A stretch of 64,000 nucleotides of DNA from Lepiota brunneoincarnata (taxonomy: Eukaryota; Basidiomycota; Agaricomycetes; Agaricales; Agaricaceae): contig JAEBUN010000007.1 of NCBI GenBank assembly GCA_023014365.1, positions 1,736,001 through 1,800,000 of the forward strand, given 5' to 3'. The notes under the pieces are model-generated. The model worked only from the letters and a program-made list of their open reading frames with translations. It was not told where the DNA came from and did not search any database. Within the stretch, counting starts at the first letter, position 1. Each line of letters starts with the position of its first letter. Of the stretch, positions 1 through 9,990 are shown piece after piece. Both the position numbers and the translations under genes were made by a program.

Positions 1-94
1 TTCCTGTGCTTGTAACTGGTCTGTGGTCTCCTGTACCCATCTTGTAAAGTTGAATAGTTATTCTTGTTCCTCTCAATCTGGACTATTCATAACA
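1..94 (-). repeat. Gyp1 LTR, 5'-terminal fragment
   Basis: The reverse complement starts TGTTATGAATAG and matches the first 94 bases of the Gyp1 LTR seen whole at 42054-42751. It holds the start of the LTR-encoded acidic reading frame (the MNSPD-like peptide). The rest of this insertion lies left of the window. It interrupts the Pol region of the Gyp3 copy that begins at 95. Confidence 0.9.
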
Positions 95-789
95 GGTTTT
101 CTAGTGGAACGGTTCTATCTTCACAAGTAACAATTAGACCTTTTGGGGTTTGCATTACAGAGTATCAAGAATCCATTGGAATATACAGAGGGGTCATGAG
201 GGCGGTGATTTGTTTGGTGGTATGTGGGTTGTATTTGTTATGGTGGAGTATATTGTCATGGGTTTCCTGGTCTACTGTGTTAATAAACAAGGATTCAGGT
301 AACATGGTAACAGATTTGTTGTCCTCACCTTCATTGGGAATATGATTGGGATGGCGGGAAGAGAGTGTCAGCAGCAGGTATTTTTATACCAGGTACATGC
401 TTGATTTGGAGATTAAAGCAGGAGAGGAATTGATGCCAGTGGGCTTGGCATTGGTTTATATCCTGCAGTTTCTTCCAGTAAGTAAGATTCTGGTGATCAG
501 TATGAACTTTAACGGGGAAGGGTCCTCCTTCCAAATAATGACGCCATTCACTGAGGGCATGGATAATGGCAAGTAGCTTGTGGTCGTGAATATTGTAATT
601 TCATTCAGTGGGTGTAAGGGTTTTTAATAAGAAAGCCATGGGGTGGCATTGGTTATTAATGTTGGTTTGGTAAAGTACAGCTCCGGTAGCATATTTCAAA
701 GCATCACATTCGATTTCAAACAGTTTTGATTGGTCGGGCATTGTAAGTATGGGTTGCTTTGAAAACTGAAGTTTCAGAGCATCAAACAA
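95..789 (-). pseudogene. Gyp3 Pol: RNase H and linker to integrase (broken)
   Basis: Translated pieces from 789 down to 331 match gypsy RNase H: IECDA with the first catalytic Asp, a DHQNLTYW block with a later Asp, and a degraded ALSR-like end. From 330 to 95 the frame aligns with the Gyp2 linker ahead of the integrase zinc-binding domain (55919-56190). Several stops and frame changes interrupt it. The integrase itself is missing because the Gyp1 LTR cuts the copy at 94. Confidence 0.75.
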
Positions 790-792
790 GTC

Positions 793-1602
793 TCAGCACT
801 TGTTGGTCCACTCAAATAGTTGTTTGGTTGACATGAGGGCATTAAGGGGTTGGGTGATGGCAGAATAGCTGTGGATAAACTTCCAGTAGAAGTTACAGAA
901 TCTGATAAACTTGCAGACATCTTTGGTACATTTTAGGATGGGCCATTGGGCAATTCCAGCTAACTTGACAGGGTCCATCTTGATTTTGTCAGGCATAATA
1001 ATCATACCGAGGTATTCCATATGGTCATGGTAGGATTCGCATTTCTCAGTCTTGAGATAGATGTTGTTCAAGGCCAAACACTCAAGAACTTCTTCCATGA
1101 TGTGGTCGTGTTCTTCCTGATTGCAGGTGAGGATGAGTGTATCGTCCGTATAAATGATGATTCCTCCTTTGTGAATTGGGGACACTAGGATGTTGTCCAT
1201 AAATACCTGGGAGGTCACAGGGGAGTTGCACATTCCAAAGGACATGACAGTTGGTTCAAAAAGTCCAAGTGGGGTGTTGAATGTGCCTTTCCATTCATCT
1301 CCTTTCTTGATGCAAATATTATTGTATCCGGTGTGGATGTCTAGTTTGGAAAATATACGGGCTCCTTTGAGTTTATCCATAATTCTGGTAACCATCAGGA
1401 TTCGGTATGTGTTCTTGACTGTATGTTTATTGACATAGCAGTAGTCTTGACAGGGGCAGAGTGAGCCATCCTTCTTGTCAACAAAGAAGAACAGGGATGC
1501 CATCAGGGATTTTGATGGGCAGATGTAACCTTTACAGAGGTTGTCGGAGATGAACTCTTTCAAAGAGTTGTCTTGGTTTGGGGAAAGCTTGTAAGCTTTC
1601 AT
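793..1602 (-). pseudogene. Gyp3 Pol: reverse transcriptase domain
   Basis: An open stretch of 269 codons with the usual gypsy RT blocks: KGYICPSKS, ASLFFFVDKKDGSL, the CQDYCYVNKHTVKNTYRI block, SKLDIHTGYNNI with the first catalytic Asp, LFEPTVMSFGMCNSPVT, the catalytic box and the [12 protein letters not shown] block. The catalytic box reads YTDD (codons at 1141-1152) where gypsy elements have YMDD. Upstream and downstream stops separate it from protease and RNase H, so the copy is dead. Confidence 0.88.
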
Positions 1603-1953
1603 TGTGATGGGTTTGAATTTGGGTTTTAGTTCAATAGCATGGTTGTAAGATCATCGGAGAGGGAATTGTTCAGCAGCTTTCTTGCTGAAATGACTCAACC
1701 ATCAGTGAAATTAGTGGGGAACTTTAACAGCGGGGTTGTTGACCTTTTTGTCTCTGTGTTTAATCGCAAGTTCTGTAGCCTGACTGGTTTGGTTGATCTC
1801 AAGCTCAACATGAGCAAGTTCAGCAGGTGTACTAATGATCTGACACATCTTGGACTCTAGAGAGAACTCTTTGTAGTCCTCATTGAGGAGAGGTTCATAG
1901 ATCAGTTTGTGCAGGGTATAGGAAAACTTTCCTTCAGGGTCAAATGTGTTTAA

Positions 1954-2517
1954 TCAGTCCATGGCAAGGGTAGCGATATTGATCAGACAGTTGTTGTACA
2001 TCATATACTTGGGATGGTGGTTGTGCTTCTTCTCTTTTCTCCATTGGAACGTACAGCATTTCCAATCAATCTTTGGGTTGACTTCATTAAGCCATGGGAA
2101 ACCAAGGACCATTGGTTTCGAGCCAGTTGCTGTGATGTAGGCAGTGATGGGAACTAATTGACCATTGATTATTGTGTGGAAGGTAGAGTAGTGGGTAATC
2201 ATTCTGTTTAGGTTGTTTGATCCATCAGAATTGCACATGTTGATTGCTTGGGGAAGTGCTTGCTTCCATAAATGATGTTTGGTAATGAATTCATCAGATA
2301 TGAAGTTGCCTTGAGGGCCAAGGAGGGCAATAAGTGGGACGTCTTTCTGTTCTCTCAGGCTCTGCACCTTTAAAGGAAGATATATGGATTTATTGTTTGA
2401 GGTAGATGTGAGAGTTACAACATTACAAGAGAGAGGGAAACTGGGAGGGGCTGGTGTCAAACAGAACCTCCAAATCAAAAATTTGTGAACAGTTGCATAG
2501 TTGGGTCTTTGGACCAA
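1954..2517 (-). pseudogene. Gyp3 Pol: aspartic protease region
   Basis: An open frame of 187 codons. LIALLGPQGNFIS stands where the retropepsin motif ALIDSGAQGNFIS is found in Gyp2, so the catalytic Asp-Ser-Gly is lost. The second conserved block LGFPWLNEVNPKIDW is present, as in Gyp1 and Gyp2. The listed upstream end is not an AUG start; where this Pol frame began cannot be decided from one decayed copy. Confidence 0.8.
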
Positions 2518-2574
2518 GTCTTGTAGACTTCAATGGCTTTGGTTTCAGGAATAGATTCAATGATGGAATGGATT

Positions 2575-3914
2575 TTAAGGGATGTGTTTCATATGTTGGT
2601 CTTCTTCAGCTTCTTCATATTTGGGTTGTGGATCACCAGGGATATTAAAAGAAGGGTAATATTCAGGACCTTCATTAAGGTACGTATTGTTGATTTCCAT
2701 AGCATTCAGATCATGCAATGGGTGGAATTGGTAGTGGCAGTTTGGTCCAGTATAGGACAATTGTTGTTGTGGTCGGCGATATGGTTGTTGTGTATGGCAG
2801 TAGTTATTAGTGGGAGCGGGACATGGACAGAATCCTGGATGTGGTCCAAGGGTTGTAGAGCAGTATGCCAGTTGTGGTCAATCTGAATAGTGCGGCAATA
2901 CCATTCATTTATGGTGTTGGGTGGGTTCAGATTGGTGAGAATTTTATAAGTGAGATTCTGGTTGATAACATTTTGGAATTTTTCTATGAGGGTGCAATCT
3001 TCTGTGAGTCCTGAGTGGTGTATGAGAGTCTGGAACTCTGCGATGACATCTTCGATGTTGCAGGATCCTTGACAGAGGATATTAAGGTTGTGGAATGCTT
3101 GGGAAGGGACGTTGATGGGTGAAAATGCTTCAGTGAACTCTTCAATGAGTTCTTCATAACATCTGGGAGTAAACATGCCCCAAGTCTGCTTTGACTGAAA
3201 GTACTGGTTCTTCCAGTTGCTGGCTTCACTGGTTTTAAGCAGGGACAAGAAGAATACAATCTTCTTGTCATTGGTGTTATAGATGTTGGCATTACCATAG
3301 AGGTAAAGCACTATGGAATTAATGAACTCTTGGAAGTTCTTGCAGTTGCCATTGAATGGTGTTGGTTTCTTGAATGATAGTTCTTTGTAACTATTATGCT
3401 GTTGTGGTGGTGGTGATGTCGATCTGCTTTGTGGACTAAAAAGGGTTCCAGGTGGTCCTGGTGGGCTGGGAGGTGGATGATTAACAGGCGGGTCACCCAT
3501 AGTCTCAGACATGGGTTCAGAGGGAGGTGAGGGTGGAGGGAAGGGTTGTAAGGTATGGGGAGCTGGTACTGTCTGGGTTTGATCTGATGGATAGGAAAGC
3601 GTAAGGGACCTCCTGTACTTGTGGTTGCTTCTAGCAGACCAAAGGGGAGTCAAGGCTGGTTCTATGGGTGATGGTTCAGTAATCTGGGTGGCTATGTGAA
3701 TGGTGGTATCTGCTGGTTCAGGCAGGGTTGCATATACGGGTTGGTGATCAGATTCAGGAGAAGATGAAGGAACATGAAAAGAAGGAGTAGGGCAAGGAGT
3801 TGATGGAGCAGTATGTGGGGTAATAGATGGTTGAGAAGGTCCTGGAGATCCAGAACCAGACTGGGAAATACAGGGGTCAGGACAGTCTATCCTGGCTTTG
3901 AAGTAACTACCCAT
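2575..3914 (-). pseudogene. Gyp3 Gag
   Basis: From ATG at 3914 a 402-codon frame runs to 2706. A Pro/Ser/Thr-rich N-terminal half is followed by a retrotransposon Gag domain: KPTPFNGNCKNFQEFI, WKNQYFQ, FNLNILCQG-like and LTEDCTLIEKF blocks that align with Gyp2 Gag. The C-terminal part (AMEINNTYLNEG) continues in another frame at 2760-2575 and aligns with the segment before the Gyp2 zinc knuckle; the knuckle is not visible here. The ATG was chosen as the first Met before the low-complexity region. Confidence 0.75.
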
Positions 3915-4193
3915 GATGGGCAACAATGTCTTTTTCTGGTAAAGAGGAACCAACAAGAATTTAAGATTTGCTAAGACATTCAACAAGACAAACAAGGAAT
4001 CCAAGAACCTATAGAGATGCTGGGGTGCAAAGGTTCTGAAGAACAACAGCCAGAGTTCTTTGGGGTGAAGACTGTGTCAGATGCTTGAATAGATGAGCGA
4101 TGATCCTCAACAGATTATGGTTCTGTCTAGACCTCACAGTTAATGGTACTGTGCAAACCAAGGAGAGCGAGAAGAGAGAAGAGAGGCAATGAG

Positions 4194-4205
4194 TAGCTTT
4201 GTCTT
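4194..4205 (-). promoter_or_regulatory. Gyp3 primer-binding site, self-complementary
   Basis: Minus-strand AAGACAAAGCTA lies one base inside the LTR end. It is the perfect reverse complement of TAGCTTTGTCTT in the LTR just after the TATA box. This is the arrangement of Tf1-type self-primed elements; no TGG-type tRNA 3'-end complement is seen next to the LTR. Confidence 0.7.
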
Positions 4206-4206
4206 T

Positions 4207-4491
4207 TGTTATGCTGGTTAGGCATCTGCAAGGACCAATGCAATCTACAACGAGTAGAACATTGGTTAATGCAAGCAAGTCTAAGGCGATGCCAAAGAGC
4301 AGAACAAATACAGTGTATAACAAGACAAAGCTAAGGATTACAAGTAATACCTAAGTCTCTATATACTGCTAAGATGACTGGCATGTGATAAAGGAAAGAA
4401 TCACAAGCCAAAGGGGAACTAACTATAGATGGGCAGTGGCATGTGATAAGTAAAAATAGGTGGCTGAGTGCATAAAGGGAAAATGGTAACA
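4207..4491 (-). repeat. Gyp3 5' LTR
   Basis: On the minus strand it starts TGTTACC (4491) and ends CATAACA (4207), with TATATA at 4365-4360. The segment TAGCTTTGTCTT (4333-4322), about 30 nt after the TATA box, is complementary to the adjoining primer-binding site. The upstream boundary is set by the junction with the Gyp2 LTR sequence at 4492. Confidence 0.75.
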
Positions 4492-4575
4492 CTTAGTAGG
4501 ACAGGACCAAGTCTGTATAGACATCCTGTGTCAAACTCCATGCTACTCAAGGGTGAACCCCTAACCTGGGTAACA
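4492..4575 (+). repeat. Gyp2 5' LTR, last 84 bp
   Basis: It matches the end of the full Gyp2 LTR at 58949-59331, from CTTAGTAGGACAGG to CCTGGGTAACA. The first 300 or so bases are separated from it by the Gyp3 insertion and lie outside the window. Confidence 0.85.
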
Positions 4576-4890
4576 AAACACTAAGATACTCTGCTGCTTA
4601 TCCTCTTGCTCACCCTCTACTCTGCTCTGCTGATGTACTGAACATGTCAAGGTACTCTGGTCATCCAACATGATGTGTGAAAGAAAACTGCCCCTCTGTG
4701 TAGCCATTGCTACATCCCTAAACCTCTCCCTGCCAGAAGATCTGGCTTACTTACTCATTTTTGTCTTTACCTCCACTGCCATCCTTATTGCCTACCAAAT
4801 AATTACCCTAGGACTCAAATGCATTACATGCCCCTGCCACTGTTGTGTTGTCAGATCATGGAACCTATACTCTGGGATATCCATCATCAC
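4576..4890 (+). other. Gyp2 leader with a small conserved reading frame
   Basis: This is untranslated leader between LTR and gag, with a frame starting at ATG 4673. It encodes MCERKLPLC, a hydrophobic stretch of about 20 residues (LAYLLIFVFTSTAILIAY) that could span a membrane, and a cysteine cluster CITCPCHCC. The same frame is kept in Gyp2-C (11002-10733). Whether it is translated is unknown; both copies are old, so similarity alone does not prove coding. RepX cuts it at 4891. Confidence 0.5.
4577..4588 (+). promoter_or_regulatory. Gyp2 primer-binding site, self-complementary
   Basis: AACACTAAGATA begins one base after the LTR end. It is the exact reverse complement of TATCTTAGTGTT, found about 33 nt downstream of the TATATAAGG box in Gyp2 LTRs (59162-59173 in the intact LTR). 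Gyp2-C has the same site at 11079-11090. Confidence 0.72.
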
Positions 4891-6082
4891 TGATATGCCA
4901 ATTTCATGCCTATACATGAATTCCATACTCCAGGACAATTCTCTACATAGAATCATTGGCTATATCATTAAAGAACTCTATAGAGGATTGGTACTATGTC
5001 CTGTAGTAGCCAGTTTGACTGAATTGAGGATATTCGAGCCTTGGAAGTGTTCAAACCAGCTCATTATCACTAAGCTTAGTGAACCAAGCTATCAGAACAC
5101 TCTCCAGAGTTCAAGACTCTACATAGCCCATTGAATGTACTCCGGTTGCATCAAGGGACCTTACAAGCAGTTTTCTGATGAACTCAGATTCGTTTGAACC
5201 TAAAGAATGTACATAGCAGCTGTTGCAGGTGTATTACGCCTATAGCAAGCTCAATAATGATGACCACACTGCAGGACAGAATGTCCAATGTTCAGGAGGT
5301 GACAACTGATGCCCAAAACCCTAGAAAATATCAAAGACTCCTAATTAATGAGTGCTTTGTGGGCCCCAGCACCTTGGCATACTGCCTAACTGAGATTAAT
5401 TACAACAGATCAAGGGATTGTCCATCCATTATACATTCCAATCATAATTGATCTGGAGGCTTAACACACTCACATGGACACAGAATAATGCAGATGAGCA
5501 CAGAACATGTCTGGCTGGATTGCCATTTGTCACTCAGAGAAAAACCCATAACCCAGGGCAAGATAGAAATGCTGCTGAACCTTCCAAAATATTCTACAGT
5601 GCCTGTAACAATTAAGCTTATTGTTTTCTATTTCATATTTACTATCTCTTGTATGTATCTAAACAATATAAATACGGTCATGCTTGTTCATGGAGAAGGC
5701 AGAGGTCTCACCCCCACTTCCACACGCACGTCTGCAAGCCATGATCAAGAATGGTTTCAGAGGACTACTTAGTGTGCATTATTAAGTGTGATTTCTTCAG
5801 TTGTTGACCAACCCAGAGACAGAAACAGAAAACAGAGTCCAGAGTTTAGAGTTCCAGAGTGCTAGAGACAGAGACAAACAGAGAACAGAGTTCAGAGACC
5901 AGAGACCAGAGACTAGAGACCCTGTGCTTTGAATTGACAGGGATTGTCCTTTCACTGTTGCACCATATGGCTAAGATAATTTCAACAGCTGTTCATTAAC
6001 CTCTAAAAACACTACTCTCTTGAATTTCGCTGTCAGAATGCACCCCCAGAGCACTCTAAAAGATGAAACTGTTCATTATCTA
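4891..6082 (+). repeat. RepX copy 1 (unclassified 1.2-kb repeat)
   Basis: It starts TGATATGCCAATTTC and ends near GTTCATTATCTA; the same ends recur at 6901/6337 (inverted) and the body at 49288-50462. It has a degraded frame of about 100 codons (LHRIIGYIIKELYRG... FEPWKCSNQL), a TATA-like AATATAAATACGG near 5660, and a GAGACA/CCAGAG-rich stretch at 5815-5925. TG at the start and a TATA box suggest a long solo LTR, but no terminal inverted repeat or duplication proves it. CpG-poor compared with copy 3. Confidence 0.7.
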
Positions 6083-6336
6083 CATATGTGGCATGTATTT
6101 TAAAGGTTCTACATGTCTGTGTTTCTACAGAAATCAGGAATAAAAGGAGTGCTATGGTATGTAAATGAGAGACCAAGAGCATAAACAAGCGAGTTTTCTA
6201 TGTAAAAATGAGTGTGAAGGTGAAAGGAATTATGTGTAAGATAAGAATAATTAAGGAGAGATAAAGAGCAAGCTGAATTACCACTATACACTAGATAATT
6301 GTGACATCCTCACATAGCTGAGAGGGCATCCCTACA
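6083..6336. other. AT-rich spacer between inverted RepX copies
   Basis: About 250 bp with no similarity to other parts of the window. The only frame is a 60-codon minus-strand one without recognisable features. No gene is supported. Confidence 0.5.
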
Positions 6337-6901
6337 ATAATGAACAGTTTTGTCTTTTAGGGTGCTCTGGGGGTGCATTCTGACAGTGAAATTCAACAGT
6401 TAGGCAGTATGCCAAGGTGCTGGGACCCACAAAGCACTCATTAATTAGGAGTCTTTGATATTTTCTAGGGTTTTGGGCATCAGTTGTCACCTCCCAAATG
6501 TTGGACATTCTGTCCTGTGGTCTGGTCATCATTATTGAGCTCACTATAGGTGTAATACACCTGCAACAGCCACTATGTACATTCTTTAGGGTCAAACAAA
6601 TCTGAGTTCATCAGAAAACTGCTCATAAGGTCCCTTGATGTGACCAGAGTATATTTGATAGGCTATGTAGAGTCCTGAGTCCCTCTGGAGAGTGTTCTGA
6701 TAGCTTGGTTCACTAAGCTTAGTGATAATGAGCTGGTTTGAACACTTCCAAGGCTCGAATATCCTCAATTCAGTCAAACTGGCTACTACAGGACATAGTA
6801 CCAATCCTCTATAGAGTTCTTTAATGATATAGCCAATGATTCTATGTAGAGAATCATCCCAGAGTACAGAATTCATGTATAGGCATGAAATTGGCATATC
6901 A
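6337..6901 (-). repeat. RepX copy 2, inverted, with a 627-bp gap
   Basis: It is the reverse complement of RepX copy 1 from TGATATGCC (6901) to GTTCATTAT (6337). It lacks the part corresponding to 5393-6019 of copy 1, with the join at 6396/6397. The frame LHRIIGYIIKELYRG to YEQFSDELRFV is intact here over about 100 codons. Its right end joins Gyp2 integrase sequence directly. Confidence 0.75.
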
Positions 6902-8201
6902 ACATGGCCATCTTGGAGAACAGGAAACATATTGCCTTGCCAAGAAAGAAGTGTATTGGCCAGGAATGTCAACATTCATAGAGAACTACATCAAAGACTG
7001 TCCAGAGTGTCAGCAGCACAAGATCATCTGATGACTGGATCATGCTCTGATCCAACCAGTTCAACTGGCGTTTTCATTACACCCATTCAGCCAGATCTCT
7101 TGGGATCTAATCACTGGTCTCCCACCATCCATGGGGAACAATGCCATATTATCCATGGTGGACCATGGCCTTATGAAGGGGGTAATTTTCATCCCCACAT
7201 CAGAAAACACCACAGCCAACAACATCAGAAGACTTCTTATCAAAAAAGTGTTCACAAGATACAGTCTCCCTGACAAGATCATATCAGACAGAGACCCCAG
7301 ATTTGCTGCCCAATCACTCAGACAACTAGCAAAACAACTAAACATCAAACAAGCCTTCTCAACTGCCTACCATCCACAAACAGATGGAACAACTGAATGA
7401 TACAACCAAGAAATAGAAACCTACCTATCCATATACTGCACCAGAAACCCTCACAAATGGTCAGAAACACTCCCAATCCTCAAATTCTCCCACAACTCCA
7501 AAACACATGCCAAGAATCAGAAATCCCCATTCAAACTCATCATGGGATACAAGCCCCACAATCACCACTATCATGGAAACATCAAACTTTCCATCAGTAG
7601 ATGATTGCATCAGACTTCTAGACAATGCCCAAAAAGAAACACATGCTGCCCACCAATTATCTGCTGATATTATGAAACAAAGAAGCAGAAGAACTGCCAA
7701 ACCCCTTGAAACACATCAGAAAGTATGGCTAGAAGCCAAGAACCTCAAACTTCCATTCCAATCATGAAAAATATCCCCAAAAAGACTGGGACCATTCACC
7801 ATCACAGAAGTCCTGTCACCAATGACATACAAGCTCCAACTCCCAATCAAATGGAAGATACATCCAACATTCCACTGAAACCTTCTCACCCCATTCAACA
7901 AAACAGAAGCATATGGATCTTATCTGACACCACCACCTCCTGACATCATCAATGATGAAGAAGAATACAAAATAGAAACCATTTGCAATCACTGCCAATA
8001 TCATGGAAAACTCCAATACTACATCAAATGGAAAGGTTACTCCCATATGGAGAAGAAATGGATTGCTGAAGAAATACTTTGCTCAAACGCCAAATAATAC
8101 TTAACCAAGTATAAAGAAGCCCATGGAATTCCCCAGAAAGATCAGGAACCCACCAGAACCTACCAGAAATGACTTTGCTCCCACACCAAACTTACTTAAA
8201 A
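6902..8201 (+). pseudogene. Gyp2-B Pol: integrase and chromodomain
   Basis: The frame begins in the zinc-binding domain (EQETY, YWPGM, CPECQQHK with its CX2C pair). The catalytic core keeps ISWDLITGL, SDRDPRF and TDGTTE, i.e. the D,D(35)E residues, but a TGA follows the Glu codon at 7396. A GPF/GPY-like region and a chromodomain (EEEYKIETI, YIKWKGYSHMEKKW) follow up to about 8090. Stops and frame breaks are scattered. RT and RNase H are absent because of the RepX rearrangement. Confidence 0.82.
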
Positions 8202-9315
8202 ATGCCCATGAACCTCAACCTCACTTGCCCCCAAACTACTCCCCCCTTCTCCACAACACCTTCCCCCACATCCTCATCCTCTTCAATCATCATCATCAAT
8301 GACAAGAACATCAAACATACAACATTTCAGACAACTCCCATTCCAGCCCCATCTTCCTACACCCCCTCTCACACCTTTGCTGCTGCCTATGCCTCTCCTA
8401 GAGACAAGACCCCTGACCCCAATGCCACCCCAGAACCAACAGTCACCCCAGCTGCTTCCCTCAGATTCCATCCAGCTGGAGTACAACCATCAGGATCAGA
8501 TCACCCTTCTAATGGAGATCTGCACAAGGCTGCCACCAGCCAAACCTTTACAAATAAATTGGAACACTCTCCAATTTCAGAATACAACTCTGGTCTGATT
8601 ATACCCACCACATACAACAGACTAAAGCTCTCACTGCTGCATATGATATGCAATGAGCCTGGGTGGAATCATTTGAGGAACTTCTCTGAACACGATCAAG
8701 CCTCATGTCCAAGGTGTCAAAGAACCTACCCAAACAAGATGAGATACATTCCTCAAAGCCCCCCACCACAACCATCTCCCCACTGCCATGACAACCTCTC
8801 CCCCTGTTGCCACCACCACTCCCAATAAGGGAAAGAAACCCATCAACCCCAGAAACCCATTCAGAAATATCACCTCCACCAGAAACACCACCCACACCAT
8901 TGCCAATAACAATGTTCCAATTCAGAACTCCCCCAATCCCATTCACTCACAAACCAACCCCCAAACTACCAACAGATCCATCTGCATTCAATGTAGACAC
9001 ACTGGACATTGGGCTATGGACTGCCCACAATTTGCCTGCTTGGGATGCAAACAATATGCCCCAGGACACTACTCATACAATTGCATCAAATACTGATGCC
9101 CCCATTGTGTGGTCTTCCAACCCTGCCATAAATGGACTGAATGTCCAGCTTGAAAGACCCAACATGCCCCCTACTCCAGAAATTCAGCAGCCCGCCCCTC
9201 GATTACCCCCACTTACAATCAATACATTGACCTCACCAATGACAACTACTATGAGGAATATTATGATGAGATCGCCAAATCCAACATTACAGGAGAACCA
9301 TGTGGTGCCTTCTGA
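8202..9315 (+). pseudogene. Gyp2-B ORF3: zinc-knuckle protein downstream of integrase
   Basis: From the MPMNL start at 8202 a Pro/Ser/Thr-rich region and a helical region lead to three zinc knuckles: CIQCRHTGHWAMDC, CLGCKQYAPGHYSYNC and, after an in-frame TGA, CPHCVVFQPCHKWTEC. The C-terminus reads YIDLTNDNYYEEYYDE, then SNITGEPCGAF and stop. The same order is seen in Gyp2-A (57542-58666). Frame breaks lie before the knuckles. The family of this protein is not recognised; the knuckles suggest nucleic-acid binding. Confidence 0.65.
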
Positions 9316-9559
9316 AGAAAACCAAACCACCCCAGTAGAAGAGAGAATAGAAAGCCCCCACTTCAGACAACTCCTTTATGACATCTTCTACCCAGGACAA
9401 CCTCCATCCCCAGAAACTGCCACCACACTCGACCTGCACAGAACCCCCACTCCTACCTTCTCTCCTGTCATTCCTCCTTGACCAGACTCCACTGAAAATC
9501 CTCAAGTTGATTATTACAAACCATACTACCTTGCTGAATACCCTGATGAAGGAAACTAA
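9139..9559 (+). pseudogene. Gyp2-B ORF4
   Basis: This overlaps the end of ORF3 in the +1 frame and continues to a TAA at 9557 just before the LTR. After TLQEN it encodes EERIESPHFRQLLY, IFYPGQPPSPETAT and LHRTPTPTFSP, closely matching Gyp2-A at 58512-58910. One in-frame TGA is at 9479. The start is unclear: it may begin internally or by frameshift from ORF3. Function unknown. Confidence 0.5.
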
Positions 9560-9597
9560 CAAGTTGTGGTGGAAAACAACTTTCAGAACAGACCTAA

Positions 9598-9990
9598 TGT
9601 TATCAGAATTCCATATCAGAGGGACAGTTATATTTAGTTTATCTTCTCACATCATATGTCACTATGAAACAATCAGTAGTGTACATCAGAAGGACTATGT
9701 TTAGCTTATGACTCATTCTCTTATCTCTGACTCATACTTACTTGGGTCCACACAGTTATAGTAGGAGCATAGCCACACTTAGTAGTATATAAGGATACAG
9801 TACATCATTATGTATCCTTATCTTAGTGTTATATAGTTCTTGCCTCCTATACTTCTTTGCCTCTAAACCAGCTGGACTTATAGTGCTCCATCATCTCCAA
9901 GTCACACTTAGTAGGACAGGACTAAGTCTGTATAGACATCCTGTGTTGAACTCCATGCTACTCAAGAGCAAAACCCTAACCTGGGTAACA
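9598..9990 (+). repeat. Gyp2-B 3' LTR
   Basis: It starts TGTTATCAGAATTCC, ends CCTGGGTAACA and has TATATAAGG followed by TATCTTAGTGTT. It matches the 383-bp LTR at 58949-59331 with many substitutions. Confidence 0.92.

Larger units (their letters stand above)
95..4491 (-). mobile_element. Gyp3, Ty3/gypsy retrotransposon relic
   Basis: In minus-strand order the copy has LTR, primer-binding site, gag, protease, RT, RNase H and the RNase H-integrase linker, then is cut by a Gyp1 LTR at 94/95. The gene order and the RT-RNase H order mark Ty3/gypsy. Its proteins resemble those of Gyp2 but are clearly divergent, and its LTR differs. The right end (4491) abuts a Gyp2 LTR cut inside a CTTAG site, so Gyp3 probably inserted there; the partner duplication would lie outside the window. 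Confidence 0.85.
4492..9990 (+). mobile_element. Gyp2-B, rearranged Ty3/gypsy copy
   Basis: It has a 5' LTR tail, leader, then RepX repeats instead of gag to RNase H, then integrase, chromodomain, ORF3, ORF4 and a full 3' LTR. The flank after the 3' LTR (TTGTT, 9991-9995) is gag of Gyp2-C, so this copy inserted into an older member of its own family in opposite orientation. CpG sites are mostly lost and stops are common, which indicates an old copy. Confidence 0.85.
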
